Below, piece by piece: positions 41,060 to 49,927 of a stretch of DNA of 64,000 nucleotides. Every line of letters starts with the position of its first letter. Positions within the stretch are counted from its first letter, which is position 1. The stretch is taken from NCBI GenBank assembly GCA_034412795.1, contig DAOUMD010000074.1, positions 1-64,000 on the forward strand, written 5' to 3'. The DNA is from JAUVPY01 sp034412795 (GTDB lineage: Bacteria > Chloroflexota > Anaerolineae > 4572-78 > NAK82). Below the pieces are notes generated by a model, which had not been told where the DNA came from, ran no database searches, and was given only the letters and a program-made list of their open reading frames with translations. A program made the translations under genes and the position numbers.

Positions 41060-41120
41060 GTAAATGTTACCTCTCGGATTTTGACTTCATTCTAAAATCT
41101 AATAGACATCGGGGTTTGAT

Positions 41121-44100
41121 ATGCCTTGCCCCTTTTGTAACTATCCGAATCCGGTCGATCATCTTTACTGTGGGCGTTGCGGCAAGAAGCTGCCGAAGAC
41201 AGCGCCTCTTGATTTAGCGACGGGTGCACTCCAGGGCGAGCGCAAGCAGGTTACCGTGATGTTCGCTGACATCTCAGGCTTTACGGCTATGTCGGAACAA
41301 CGCGATGCAGAAGAGGTGGTAACCCTGGTCAATGCTTGTCTTACTGAGCTCAGTGAGTGTGTCTATCGTTACGAAGGGACCATAGACAAATACATAGGTG
41401 ACGCGATCATGGCCATCTTTGGCGCACCCCGCGCGCACGAAGATGATCCAGAACGCGCCATACGTACTGCCTTGGCTATGCGCGAGGTTCTGGACGAATT
41501 TAATGCCAAACCTCCATTGCCCTTGGCTGATCCGTTGGGCATTCACGTCGGCATTGGGACCGGTTATGTCATTGCCGGCTTGATTGGCACTGAGCGTGAT
41601 CGCAAGCCTACGGTGATGGGGGACGCGGTCAATTTGGCCTCACGTCTGGAGGATGTGTCGAACCGGGGACAGATTTTCGTCAGCGAAGATACCTACCGGC
41701 TCACCAGCCGCCTCTTTGTCTTTAAGGAACTGGATCCGGTTGCCGTCAAAGGCAAGGCTGATCCAGTAAAAATTTACGAAGTGCTTGGCGCTCATGAACA
41801 GCCAGGCTCAATGCGTGGTCTGACCGGGTTGCAAGCCTCGCTGGTAGGGCGTGACGCAGAGGCTCAGAAGGTGTCGCTGGCGGTAAGCAACTTACAGGCG
41901 GGGCGAGGCGGCATTGTGTTGGTGGAAGGTGAGGCCGGTATTGGTAAGAGTCGCCTGGTGGCAGAGGTCCGACATCATCTGGATGGCACGCCTCTTGCTT
42001 GTCGATGGCTGGAGGGCCGTGGGCTTTCGTATGGAAGATCGCTCAGCTATCACCTTATGGCCGGTGTGCTACGCCACTATCTGGAATTGTCAGACGAGGA
42101 CGATGAAACTCGTGTGTGGCTCAAATTGCGGGCGATGGGGCCAGATCTCTTTGGCTCACGTACGGACGAGGTTCTTCCCTACCTGGCTATGCTGCTTGGT
42201 TTGCGATTGCCTGAAGCGATGGCCGAAAAGATACTACCGCAGGCTGATGATCCCCAATTGTTACAACAACGGGTCTTCATTGCCTTTGGTGAGTGGGTCG
42301 AGGCGGTGGGCGTGGAAGGGCCGCTGGTGCTGGCCTTTGATGACTTACACTGGGCTGATCCCAGCTCGGCTAGCCTGATCGAGTATCTGATGGCCCTTAC
42401 ATTGCGCAATCCCCTTCTCATTCTGTGTGTCAGTCGCCCAGACCGGGAAGCTCCTTTTTGGGAAGTTCGAGAGCGGGCAATGGCTGACTACGCCAGTAGC
42501 CTCGTCCACATCCCGCTGAACCCCTTATCACTCGATGAGAGTCGAGATCTGGTGGATTCTCTTTTGCAGATGGAGGATGTGCCCCCCGAAGTTGAGGAGG
42601 TCGTTCTCGGTCGAGCCGAAGGAAACCCTCTTTTCGTGGAGGAGGTATTGCGGACCCTTATCGAGGAGGGCACACTGACCAGGGATGATGGCACCTGGCA
42701 GATCACCCGCGCTGTGGATGTGACTGAGATCCCCGACACATTGCAAGGGGTGCTCACTGCTCGCATCGATCGTTTGAATGACTCAATGAAACGAGTTGTG
42801 CAGATTGCTGCCGTTGTGGGTCGAGTCTTCCAGCGTTACGTGCTCGATCGTGTGGTGGATGATCCGTCTATCCTTGACGACTGTCTGTCGCAGTTGCAGA
42901 TTGCCCAGATCATCCGCGAGCGATCCCCGGAGCCGGAACCAGAATTCATTTTCAAACATATTCTCACGCAGGAAGCGGCTTATCAAAGTTTGCTCAGCCA
43001 GCAGCGTAAGGCTTACCATCAGAGGGTTGCCGACGCTCTGGCTCGACTCTTTTGGGAGCGGGGTGAAGAGTATGCCGGCCTGGTCGCCGCCCACTATGAG
43101 CGAGCCGAAGCCTGGCCCCGCGCTTTGCGTTATTTGCAACGGGCCGGGGATGCCGCGCGCACCAGCTTTGCTATCAAAGAGGCGATCGATCATTATAGTC
43201 GTGCCCTCCAAGTGGCCGACCAGTTGGGTGATGTCGCCGAGCCAGCCGAGCGGCTGTCGCTATATGAGCGCCGGGGGCAACTGCTGGCCCGGCTGGCGGA
43301 TGTGGATGGGGCACTGGACGACTACGAGCGGATGTGTGATCTGGCACAGACTATCGGGGACAAAGGGGCTGAACTACGCGCCCTGAATGAAATTGGGGCG
43401 TTGCAGGTCGGTCGTCGTGATTTCGTGCGTGCCGCCGACTATTTCAATCAGGCCCTGACGCTAGCGCGTGATATTGGTGACGAGGCGGGCATTGCCGATA
43501 GCCTGAATCGTCTAGGTGGGGTTCATTTTAACACCGGCAAACCTGAGGAAGCCCAGACTCGCCATCGGGAGGCTTTGGAGATCGCTCGTGCCTTGGACGA
43601 TAACGCGCTGCTGGCAGCCAGTCTGGATGGACTGGGACAGATCGATTTGTTGAGAGGTCGAGTTCGGGCCAGTCTCGATAAATACAGGCAGATCGCCGAT
43701 TTACATCGGCGACTGGGAAACCAGGCTGGCTTGATGGAGGCTCTCAACTCGTTGGCAGTCGCCTATACTTGGTTAGGAGAATATGAGCAGGTTGCTGATG
43801 CTTGTGAGGAGGCGTTAGCCTTTGTCAGCAAGGTAGGCAATCTGCCGGTAGTTCCCTCACTTCATACCTATTTGGCCATCAGCCAACTCAATCGGGGCGA
43901 GCTGGGTGAAGCAGGCGACAACTTGCGGGAGGGGCTTTCGGTTGCCCGATCACTCGATCATGTTGCAATGCAGGCCCTCTGCCTGTCGTGGATGGGTTAT
44001 TATCATCTTATCCTCGGGCGATTTGATAAGGCTCTAGAGGTTGTCGATGAGGGGGTAAGCCTGGCGCAGAAATTGGGATCGCCCTTGTGGGAGATGCGCG

Positions 44101-44642
44101 CTCGTATGAGCTTGGGCATCGTTCGCCTCTATCGTGGTGAATTGAGCAAGGCCGTTCGGGTTTTGAGTGAAGTGTACGATGTGGCCTGTACCCTGGACCT
44201 TGCCCCAGATCAAGCTGTGGCGCTCTACGAGTTGGGGCGTGCCAGTCTGGTAATAGGGGATTTGAAAGCCGCTGCGAATGCGTTGGATGGTTTGCTCGAC
44301 GTGGCCGATAAAGGCGAGTTGCGTGAGTACCAGGTGCGCGGGCGCTGGCTGCAAGGCCGGCTTGCCTTCGCTAAGGTTGATTTGGACGGTGCATTGGAGG
44401 CGCTGGAAGATGCTCACGGACGCGCGGAAGCCATAGGCGGGCGGCTCATCCTGTGGCGTGCTGACAGTGCCCTGGGTGACGTTCACCACGCGGCTGGCCG
44501 TAGCGCGGAAGCAGACGCCGCTTATCGGCGAGCCTGGGAGACTGTTCAGACAATGGCGGCCACTTTGCCCGACAGAGAGGCTCACGAGAGTCTACTGGCT
44601 TCACCCTCAGTTTCTGAGCTCCGCGTAAAGGTAAAGGACTGA
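41121..44642 (+). CDS. Class III nucleotide cyclase fused to AAA ATPase and TPR repeats
   Basis: This is a 1173-residue multidomain regulator. A zinc ribbon (CPFC ... CGRCGKKL, residues 3-22) is followed by a class III cyclase domain (about 37-200). Its metal-binding Asp residues are in MFADISGFTAMS and KYIGDAIMAIFG. A STAND/AAA ATPase has Walker A EGEAGIGKSRLV (about 269) and Walker B-like VLAFDDLHWADPSS. About ten TPR-like repeats run from 650 to the end. Proteins of this layout probably make cAMP under control of a ligand or protein sensed by the TPR part. It is monocistronic, and no CRP-like receptor is nearby. Confidence 0.93.
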   Translation: MPCPFCNYPNPVDHLYCGRCGKKLPKTAPLDLATGALQGERKQVTVMFADISGFTAMSEQRDAEEVVTLVNACLTELSECVYRYEGTIDKYIGDAIMAIFGAPRAHEDDPERAIRTALAMREVLDEFNAKPPLPLADPLGIHVGIGTGYVIAGLIGTERDRKPTVMGDAVNLASRLEDVSNRGQIFVSEDTYRLTSRLFVFKELDPVAVKGKADPVKIYEVLGAHEQPGSMRGLTGLQASLVGRDAEAQKVSLAVSNLQAGRGGIVLVEGEAGIGKSRLVAEVRHHLDGTPLACRWLEGRGLSYGRSLSYHLMAGVLRHYLELSDEDDETRVWLKLRAMGPDLFGSRTDEVLPYLAMLLGLRLPEAMAEKILPQADDPQLLQQRVFIAFGEWVEAVGVEGPLVLAFDDLHWADPSSASLIEYLMALTLRNPLLILCVSRPDREAPFWEVRERAMADYASSLVHIPLNPLSLDESRDLVDSLLQMEDVPPEVEEVVLGRAEGNPLFVEEVLRTLIEEGTLTRDDGTWQITRAVDVTEIPDTLQGVLTARIDRLNDSMKRVVQIAAVVGRVFQRYVLDRVVDDPSILDDCLSQLQIAQIIRERSPEPEPEFIFKHILTQEAAYQSLLSQQRKAYHQRVADALARLFWERGEEYAGLVAAHYERAEAWPRALRYLQRAGDAARTSFAIKEAIDHYSRALQVADQLGDVAEPAERLSLYERRGQLLARLADVDGALDDYERMCDLAQTIGDKGAELRALNEIGALQVGRRDFVRAADYFNQALTLARDIGDEAGIADSLNRLGGVHFNTGKPEEAQTRHREALEIARALDDNALLAASLDGLGQIDLLRGRVRASLDKYRQIADLHRRLGNQAGLMEALNSLAVAYTWLGEYEQVADACEEALAFVSKVGNLPVVPSLHTYLAISQLNRGELGEAGDNLREGLSVARSLDHVAMQALCLSWMGYYHLILGRFDKALEVVDEGVSLAQKLGSPLWEMRARMSLGIVRLYRGELSKAVRVLSEVYDVACTLDLAPDQAVALYELGRASLVIGDLKAAANALDGLLDVADKGELREYQVRGRWLQGRLAFAKVDLDGALEALEDAHGRAEAIGGRLILWRADSALGDVHHAAGRSAEADAAYRRAWETVQTMAATLPDREAHESLLASPSVSELRVKVKD

Positions 44643-44730
44643 GTAGATTCGGATTTGAGGAGCCAGCACCCCCAGGTGCGGTTCCGCTCGGCATGTGGGC
44701 GTGTCTCACTCCTCGAAAGTCGGATCTACT
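44642..44730. repeat. Imperfect 21-bp inverted repeat between the cyclase gene and tilS
   Basis: AGTAGATTCGGATTTGAGGAG (44642-44662, overlapping the upstream stop codon by one base) matches the reverse complement of 44709-44730 with three differences. A small GCACC/GGTGC hairpin lies inside. It may terminate the upstream gene or be a palindromic mobile element. Confidence 0.5.
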
Positions 44731-44748
44731 GAGACTGGAGACTAGAAG

Positions 44749-46245
44749 TTGACTCTGGTAGCCCGTGTGCGTGATGCCATTGAGCGTCACCGCCTGGTAG
44801 TGACGGGCGACAAAGTCGTTGTCGGCGTTTCAGGGGGACCTGATTCTCTCTGCTTGCTTCATGTTCTGCGTGATCTGTCGCCAGCTTTGTCCCTGGACTT
44901 GCACGTTGCCCATCTCAATCACCAGATGCGCGGTGCGGATGCCGATGCCGACGCTCATTTCGTCGCCAAGCTGGCTGGCGATTGGGGTCTCCCGGCCACG
45001 ATAGAGGCGGCTGACGTACTTGCATTGGCCCGTACTCATAAGCTTGCGCTTGAAGAGGCCGCGCGACGCGTTCGCTATGCTTTTTTGGCTCAAGTGGCAG
45101 GTCAAATCGGCGCACGAACCATCGCCGTGGCTCACAACGCCGACGATCAGACCGAAACGGTGCTTATGCACTGGCTACGGGGATCTGGCCTGGCTGGGCT
45201 GCGGGGTATGCTCCCGTCCACTCCGATGGGGGATTTAAGATTAGAGATTGGAGATTGGCGTCGGGGTGACCAATACCCAATCTCCAATCCCCAATCTCTA
45301 GTTCTCATTCGTCCGCTGCTGGACATCCCCCGCGCCGACATCGAAGCCTATTGTGCCCGGCACAATTTGCAGCCACGCTTCGACCGCTCCAATCTTGATA
45401 CGACCTACTTTCGCAATCGACTGCGCCACGAGCTGATTCCCCATCTGGAGACATATAACGTCAACATCCGGGAGGTTGTGCGGCGGTCGGCATCCGTCAT
45501 CGCAGCCGATTACGAGTTGTTGCGCGATCAGCTTGAGATGACTTGGGTGCAAGTTGTCCGCACCGTGTCCGATTATGGGGTGACTTTTGACCTGGCGGCT
45601 TGGCGGGCGCTACCCCTGGCCCTAAAACGCTCTACCATTCGGGAAGCGATTCATCGGTTGCGGCGTGCCTTACGCAATATCGACTTCGTGCACGTGGAGA
45701 ACGCCGTCGAGATTCTAATGCGTGGTGAAACTGGAGCCCAGGTCACGTTGCCCCGGGGGCTGATGCTGACGATTGGCTACGGTACCTTCACCGTCGCAGA
45801 CGAAGATTTCCGAGACCTGCCCGATTTGCCGTGGCTTCTGACCGATCAACCTGTGGTGATCGCGGTGCCCGGGGGCACCGGGTTGCCAGAATCGGCCTGG
45901 GTGTTGAAGGCTGAGTTGTCTCCTCGCCCCAAGGTGTCCGACGAGGACCTGGTTGCTGCCAGTGGTTGGGAAGCTTATTTGGATGCAACGGTCGTAGGAC
46001 CGTCACCTCTATTGCGTCTTCGCCGCCCCGGTGATCACTTTTGTCCGCTTGGTATGGGGGGACGGAGCAAACGGGTCAACGAATTCATGATCAATGAGAA
46101 AATCCCAGCCTCTTGGCGTGATCATATCCCGTTGATGGTTAATGCAGACGGGCAGATCGTATGGGTTTGTGGCTGGCGCGTCGACGAGCGCGCGCGTGTC
46201 ACCACGGATACTCAGCGGGTGGTGTGGCTTCGCTTTGTGCAATAG
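44749..46245 (+). CDS. tilS: tRNA(Ile)-lysidine synthase
   Basis: The 498-residue PP-loop ATPase modifies C34 of tRNA-Ile(CAU) to lysidine. The ATP-binding motif is VVGVSGGPDSLCLL (about residue 24). LNHQMRGADADADAHF and AVAHNADDQTETVLMHWLRGSGL are diagnostic, and the C-terminal substrate-binding domain is present. The TTG start has GGAG eight bases upstream. Residues about 162-184 (LRLEIGDWRRGDQYPISNP) are an in-frame insertion encoded by an inverted repeat (45242-45300), in a normally variable loop just before LIRPLLDIPR. The gene leads a tRNA-modification cluster with miaA. Confidence 0.95.
   Translation: MTLVARVRDAIERHRLVVTGDKVVVGVSGGPDSLCLLHVLRDLSPALSLDLHVAHLNHQMRGADADADAHFVAKLAGDWGLPATIEAADVLALARTHKLALEEAARRVRYAFLAQVAGQIGARTIAVAHNADDQTETVLMHWLRGSGLAGLRGMLPSTPMGDLRLEIGDWRRGDQYPISNPQSLVLIRPLLDIPRADIEAYCARHNLQPRFDRSNLDTTYFRNRLRHELIPHLETYNVNIREVVRRSASVIAADYELLRDQLEMTWVQVVRTVSDYGVTFDLAAWRALPLALKRSTIREAIHRLRRALRNIDFVHVENAVEILMRGETGAQVTLPRGLMLTIGYGTFTVADEDFRDLPDLPWLLTDQPVVIAVPGGTGLPESAWVLKAELSPRPKVSDEDLVAASGWEAYLDATVVGPSPLLRLRRPGDHFCPLGMGGRSKRVNEFMINEKIPASWRDHIPLMVNADGQIVWVCGWRVDERARVTTDTQRVVWLRFVQ
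45242..45300. repeat. Palindromic repeat inserted in frame within tilS
   Basis: TAGAGATTGG (45242-45251) pairs perfectly with CCAATCTCTA (45291-45300). AGATTGG (45252-45258) pairs with CCAATCT (45277-45283). The unit GATTGGAGATTGG type is internally repetitive. The reading frame stays open through it. Confidence 0.7.
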
Positions 46246-46306
46246 GGACGGTTTAGGTTGGCCGGGTAAAGCCGGGGGAATCGATCCCTTGCCAGATAAC
46301 GAGATT

Positions 46307-47227
46307 ATGTGTCCTCCTCTGTTTGCTGTTGTCGGACCCACTGCGGTGGGCAAGACGGCAACGGCCATCCGTCTGTGCGGTGATTTCCAGGGCGAGGTCA
46401 TCTCCGCGGACTCGCGCCAGATTTACCGAGGTCTGGACATCGGTACCGCCAAGCCGACGCCCGACGAGCAGGCAGCCGCGGTCCATCACCTGATTGATGT
46501 GCTCGATCCTGACCAGGTGCTGGGTCTGGCTGAATTTCAAGAGATGGCTTATGCAGCCGTCAACGACGTGCTAGGCCGGGATCGGGTCCCGTTTCTGGTT
46601 GGTGGGACCGGTCAGTGGATCAAGGGGGTGATTGAAGGCTGGGGAGTGCCCCGCGTGTCGCCCGACTACGCACTTCGGGCCGAGTTGGAAGCGGATGCGG
46701 ATCGCGTTGGAGCACGTACACTCCATGCCCGGCTGGCAGAGGTGGACCCGGATGCGGCTGCCAAGATTGACTACCGCAACGTGCGGCGAGTGATCCGGGC
46801 GTTAGAGGTCTATGTAAAGACCGGCATCCCCATCAGCCAGCATCAGCGCGCCCAGCCACCGCCATACCGAGTCTTGCAGATTGGCCTGACTATGCCACGC
46901 GAGATGCTTTACGCACGGGTAGATGCTCGTGTGGAGCACATGCTCGAAAAGGGATTGGTGGACGAGGTGAGGGGGTTGGTGAATCAGGGTTATGGTCTGG
47001 ACTTACCGGCTATGTCGGGTCTGGGCTATCGCCAGATAGGTCAGCACTTGGCTGGCGAAGTTAGCCTGGATGAAGCGGTGCGTCTCATCAAAAAAGAAAC
47101 CCGCCGCTTCATACGCCAGCAGTACAATTGGTTCCGACTCGATGATCCGACTATCCGCTGGTTCGATGTTAGTGGCGAATTCTACGACACGCTGCGTAAG
47201 TTGATTGATGAGTTCCTTACTTCCTAA
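46307..47227 (+). CDS. miaA: tRNA dimethylallyltransferase
   Basis: Starting at ATG 46307 (MCPPLFAVVGPTAVGKTATA) the enzyme has 306 residues, the normal length; the frame is open further upstream inside tilS but without family similarity. It adds an isopentenyl group to A37 of tRNAs reading codons that begin with U. The P-loop GPTAVGKT, the catalytic ISADSRQIYRGLDIGTAKP and the closing FIRQQYNWFRLD are conserved. It lies 61 bases after tilS and is probably co-transcribed. Confidence 0.96.
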   Translation: MCPPLFAVVGPTAVGKTATAIRLCGDFQGEVISADSRQIYRGLDIGTAKPTPDEQAAAVHHLIDVLDPDQVLGLAEFQEMAYAAVNDVLGRDRVPFLVGGTGQWIKGVIEGWGVPRVSPDYALRAELEADADRVGARTLHARLAEVDPDAAAKIDYRNVRRVIRALEVYVKTGIPISQHQRAQPPPYRVLQIGLTMPREMLYARVDARVEHMLEKGLVDEVRGLVNQGYGLDLPAMSGLGYRQIGQHLAGEVSLDEAVRLIKKETRRFIRQQYNWFRLDDPTIRWFDVSGEFYDTLRKLIDEFLTS

Positions 47228-47231
47228 GGAA

Positions 47232-47311
47232 GCGTCCAGAAATAACTTTCTCTTTTCAGGCCAAAATTCCGAGTGAAATATTTCAAGATGCACAAAGTTA
47301 TTCTTGGACGC
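47232..47311. repeat. 18-bp near-perfect inverted repeat between miaA and the convergent CCA-adding gene
   Basis: GCGTCCAGAAATAACTTT (47232-47249) and AAAGTTATTCTTGGACGC (47294-47311) are inverted copies with two differences around a 44-base centre. It fills almost the whole gap between convergent genes. It could terminate both, or be a small inverted-repeat element. Part of its arm (TCCAGAAA) recurs at 52950, opposite TTCTGGA at 53022. Confidence 0.6.
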
Positions 47312-47314
47312 GGC

Positions 47315-49921
47315 CTAATTGTTGGTAGCTATTCCCTGCTCCGCCAGCCAGCGCTCGACCAGATCGTACTCATCATCCAGGGTTATGACCTGGCCATCCA
47401 GCCGGGCGGCACGCAGGTAGTCTAAAATCTGGCGATAGAGTGGGCCGGGGCGTAGGTTAAACTCCTGGCTTAAAAAGTGTCCATCAATGATGGGTTCCAC
47501 GCCGCGAAGCTCTCTCTGGAATTGCGCTATTTGGGCGCGGGCGGTTTCCTCTTCACAAGCCAGCCATCCGACCAATAGGGCCTCGCTGGCCAACGGTTCT
47601 AACATATGATGAAGCTGACTGGGACGCCTTGGCTGGTTAAGTTCAGGCAGAAGCGATTTGAGTATTTGAACCTGCTTCAGCGTGGATGCGTCTTGAGTGC
47701 GGATACGAAGCCGGATGATGATCTGGTCCAACGTTTTTTGTGACATTCTAAAGATTAATAGACCCAGGTAGTGGACATCTTTTGGCTGCGTACTGGCCCA
47801 GGGGCTATTATCAAGACCGCTTCGTATCTCTTTGAATCGTTGGACAACCCAATCGTCTATGCAAAGGCCGGAGTGAATCTGGCGAAGCACGCCGAGGTCG
47901 TCCAGGCGCAGTAAGGCACGCTCTGGCATCGCCTCGTAAAAGATTAGATGCAGCTCGTGATAGATACGTTCGCCGCTGACTGGGTCAAGCAGATCCAGGG
48001 CATCGCGTAGCAATTCCTCGGTGCGGTCTTCAATGCGGAAGGCAAGACGTTGCTCCAGACGGGCAGCTCGCAGCATACGAGTTGGGTCTTCTACAAAGCT
48101 TAAGCTGTGTAACACTCGGATGAGGCCACGTTGCAGATCGTTTTCGCCTCCGTAAAAGTCGAGTAATTCGCCGAAGCGGTCCGGGGCGAGCTGAATAGCC
48201 AGCGTGTTGATGGTGAAGTCACGCCGGTGAAGGTCTTGTTTGATCGAACTGCGCTCTACTTCTGGCAGGGCTGATGGGTGTTCGTAGTACTCGGTGCGCG
48301 CGGTGACGAAGTCCAGGGATTGAGGAAGTTGTGCGTCGGACGCTGAGATTTGGGAATCACGGATCAGCCATTTCGCGGTGCCAAATCGTTGGTGACTTCG
48401 TACACGCCCGCCGTAGCGCTGTGCTAACTGCCGCGCCAACTGGATCGCGTCGCCTTCGACTACCAGGTCTATGTCGAGAGTTGGAGTACCCAGCAACAGG
48501 TCGCGCACAAAACCGCCGACGATGAACAGTGAATCGCCTTGCTTGGCTGCCAGGCGACCGGCCTCACATAGTAGGCGGAGCATCGGTTTGGGTACGGCCG
48601 TAGCTAGCCGCTCGGTGATTTCGTCGGCGCGGGACGGTTGGGGAGGTTCTACCCAGAGTTTTATGAGGTCAGTACGGGTGACAATGCCGACAATCTTTCC
48701 GTTATCGACTACCGGAACCTGACCCAGTCCCTCTCTCATCATCAAGGCTTGGAGCTTCTCAACCGAATCCTGAGGAGAAACGTAGAATGGTCCCTTGCGC
48801 ATAAACTGGTGAATGGCCGTATTTCCGAGTTTATGATGTAGAGCCTTGTCTATCTCGCCGCGGGTTAATACACCCATAATTTTGCCGTCTTCGACAACCG
48901 GAAAGCCCTCGTGACCGTAACGTGTCATCATGGCTGCGGCTTCGGCTACCGTGTCGGTAGGACTCAGGGTGCGCACACCATGGGACATAATCTGGCTAAC
49001 TGTGATGGGTGGCCGGATGTGTTGGTGCAAAGCTGCGAGCAGTTGGTCGTGAATCTGGGCCAGGTTGACGTGCCGGATGAGCGCGGCCGCGGCTCGGGGG
49101 TGGCCACCCCCACCAAAGTGAGCGGCTACGGCTCCTACATCAACGGCATCGGTGGTGGAGCGGGCAACGAGTTGGGTATGATCGTCCATGGCCACTACCA
49201 GGAAGAGGGCGTCAGGTTCGAATAGGTCGCGCAGCTTGTGTGCCAGGGTGCTCACTTCTTCCACGTAGCCCTCGGCATGGGCAACTGCGATCATGATGGT
49301 GCGCCCTTCAATTTCATGGGTCTCGAAAACGTCCGTCAGCCGGTCGTACAGAGCACGTTGGCTGTCGCTGAGCGGATAGTTGAGAAACTGGCGAGCTACA
49401 TCAAGGGAAGCGTTCTGTTCCAACAGCCAGGCAGCGGCGCGTACATCACGCGGAGTGGTGCTGGCGTAAGTGAGAGAGCCGGTGTCTTCATAAATCCCCA
49501 GGATTAACAAGGTGGCCTCGTTGGGAGTGAGCCGGATGTGGTGGTGTTGAATCTCTTCCACCATCAGCGTGGCGGTAGCGCCGGTGTATTGCAGGGTAGT
49601 CTGCGTGCCGGGTGGTAGATCTCTCGACAGGGCGTGGTGATCAATGACGTGGAATTGGGTTTTCTCATTTATTCCCTTGAGAGAAGGGAAATGCTGGCTA
49701 TCTACCAACGTCACGCGGGTCACCCGAACAGGTTTTTGTGTGAACACATCTTGCGGTCGGAGGAAGGGAAACTCGTCCCAGTAGAGGTGTAAAAAGTCGC
49801 GAACGTTGCGATTGATGCGTCGGGGAATCGCCGGCACTGCGCCCGGATACAATTTCGCCGCGCCCAGCAGCGACGCGATCGCGTCAAAATCGGCGTTGTC
49901 GTGTGTAGCAATCAAGTGCAT
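47315..49921 (-). CDS. DHH phosphoesterase - CBS pair - tRNA nucleotidyltransferase fusion
   Basis: This is an 868-residue fusion. The N-terminal DHH/DHHA1 phosphoesterase (about 1-300) has THDNADFDAIAS, VIDHHALS and FGGGGHPRAAAA. Two CBS domains (about 305-425) start at TVSQIMSHGVRTLSPTD. The C-terminal class II nucleotidyltransferase/poly(A)-polymerase head (about 455-600) has VGGFVRDLLLGTPTLDIDLVVEGD, and RNA-binding helices follow to the end. The head adds CCA or A to tRNA 3' ends. The DHH part may act as an RNA exonuclease or on cyclic or nano-nucleotides, and the CBS pair may sense adenine nucleotides. The same fusion occurs in other deep-branching bacteria. It lies six bases after the ttuA-like gene. 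Confidence 0.93.
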   Translation of the reverse strand: MHLIATHDNADFDAIASLLGAAKLYPGAVPAIPRRINRNVRDFLHLYWDEFPFLRPQDVFTQKPVRVTRVTLVDSQHFPSLKGINEKTQFHVIDHHALSRDLPPGTQTTLQYTGATATLMVEEIQHHHIRLTPNEATLLILGIYEDTGSLTYASTTPRDVRAAAWLLEQNASLDVARQFLNYPLSDSQRALYDRLTDVFETHEIEGRTIMIAVAHAEGYVEEVSTLAHKLRDLFEPDALFLVVAMDDHTQLVARSTTDAVDVGAVAAHFGGGGHPRAAAALIRHVNLAQIHDQLLAALHQHIRPPITVSQIMSHGVRTLSPTDTVAEAAAMMTRYGHEGFPVVEDGKIMGVLTRGEIDKALHHKLGNTAIHQFMRKGPFYVSPQDSVEKLQALMMREGLGQVPVVDNGKIVGIVTRTDLIKLWVEPPQPSRADEITERLATAVPKPMLRLLCEAGRLAAKQGDSLFIVGGFVRDLLLGTPTLDIDLVVEGDAIQLARQLAQRYGGRVRSHQRFGTAKWLIRDSQISASDAQLPQSLDFVTARTEYYEHPSALPEVERSSIKQDLHRRDFTINTLAIQLAPDRFGELLDFYGGENDLQRGLIRVLHSLSFVEDPTRMLRAARLEQRLAFRIEDRTEELLRDALDLLDPVSGERIYHELHLIFYEAMPERALLRLDDLGVLRQIHSGLCIDDWVVQRFKEIRSGLDNSPWASTQPKDVHYLGLLIFRMSQKTLDQIIIRLRIRTQDASTLKQVQILKSLLPELNQPRRPSQLHHMLEPLASEALLVGWLACEEETARAQIAQFQRELRGVEPIIDGHFLSQEFNLRPGPLYRQILDYLRAARLDGQVITLDDEYDLVERWLAEQGIATNN

Positions 49922-49927
49922 ATTAAC

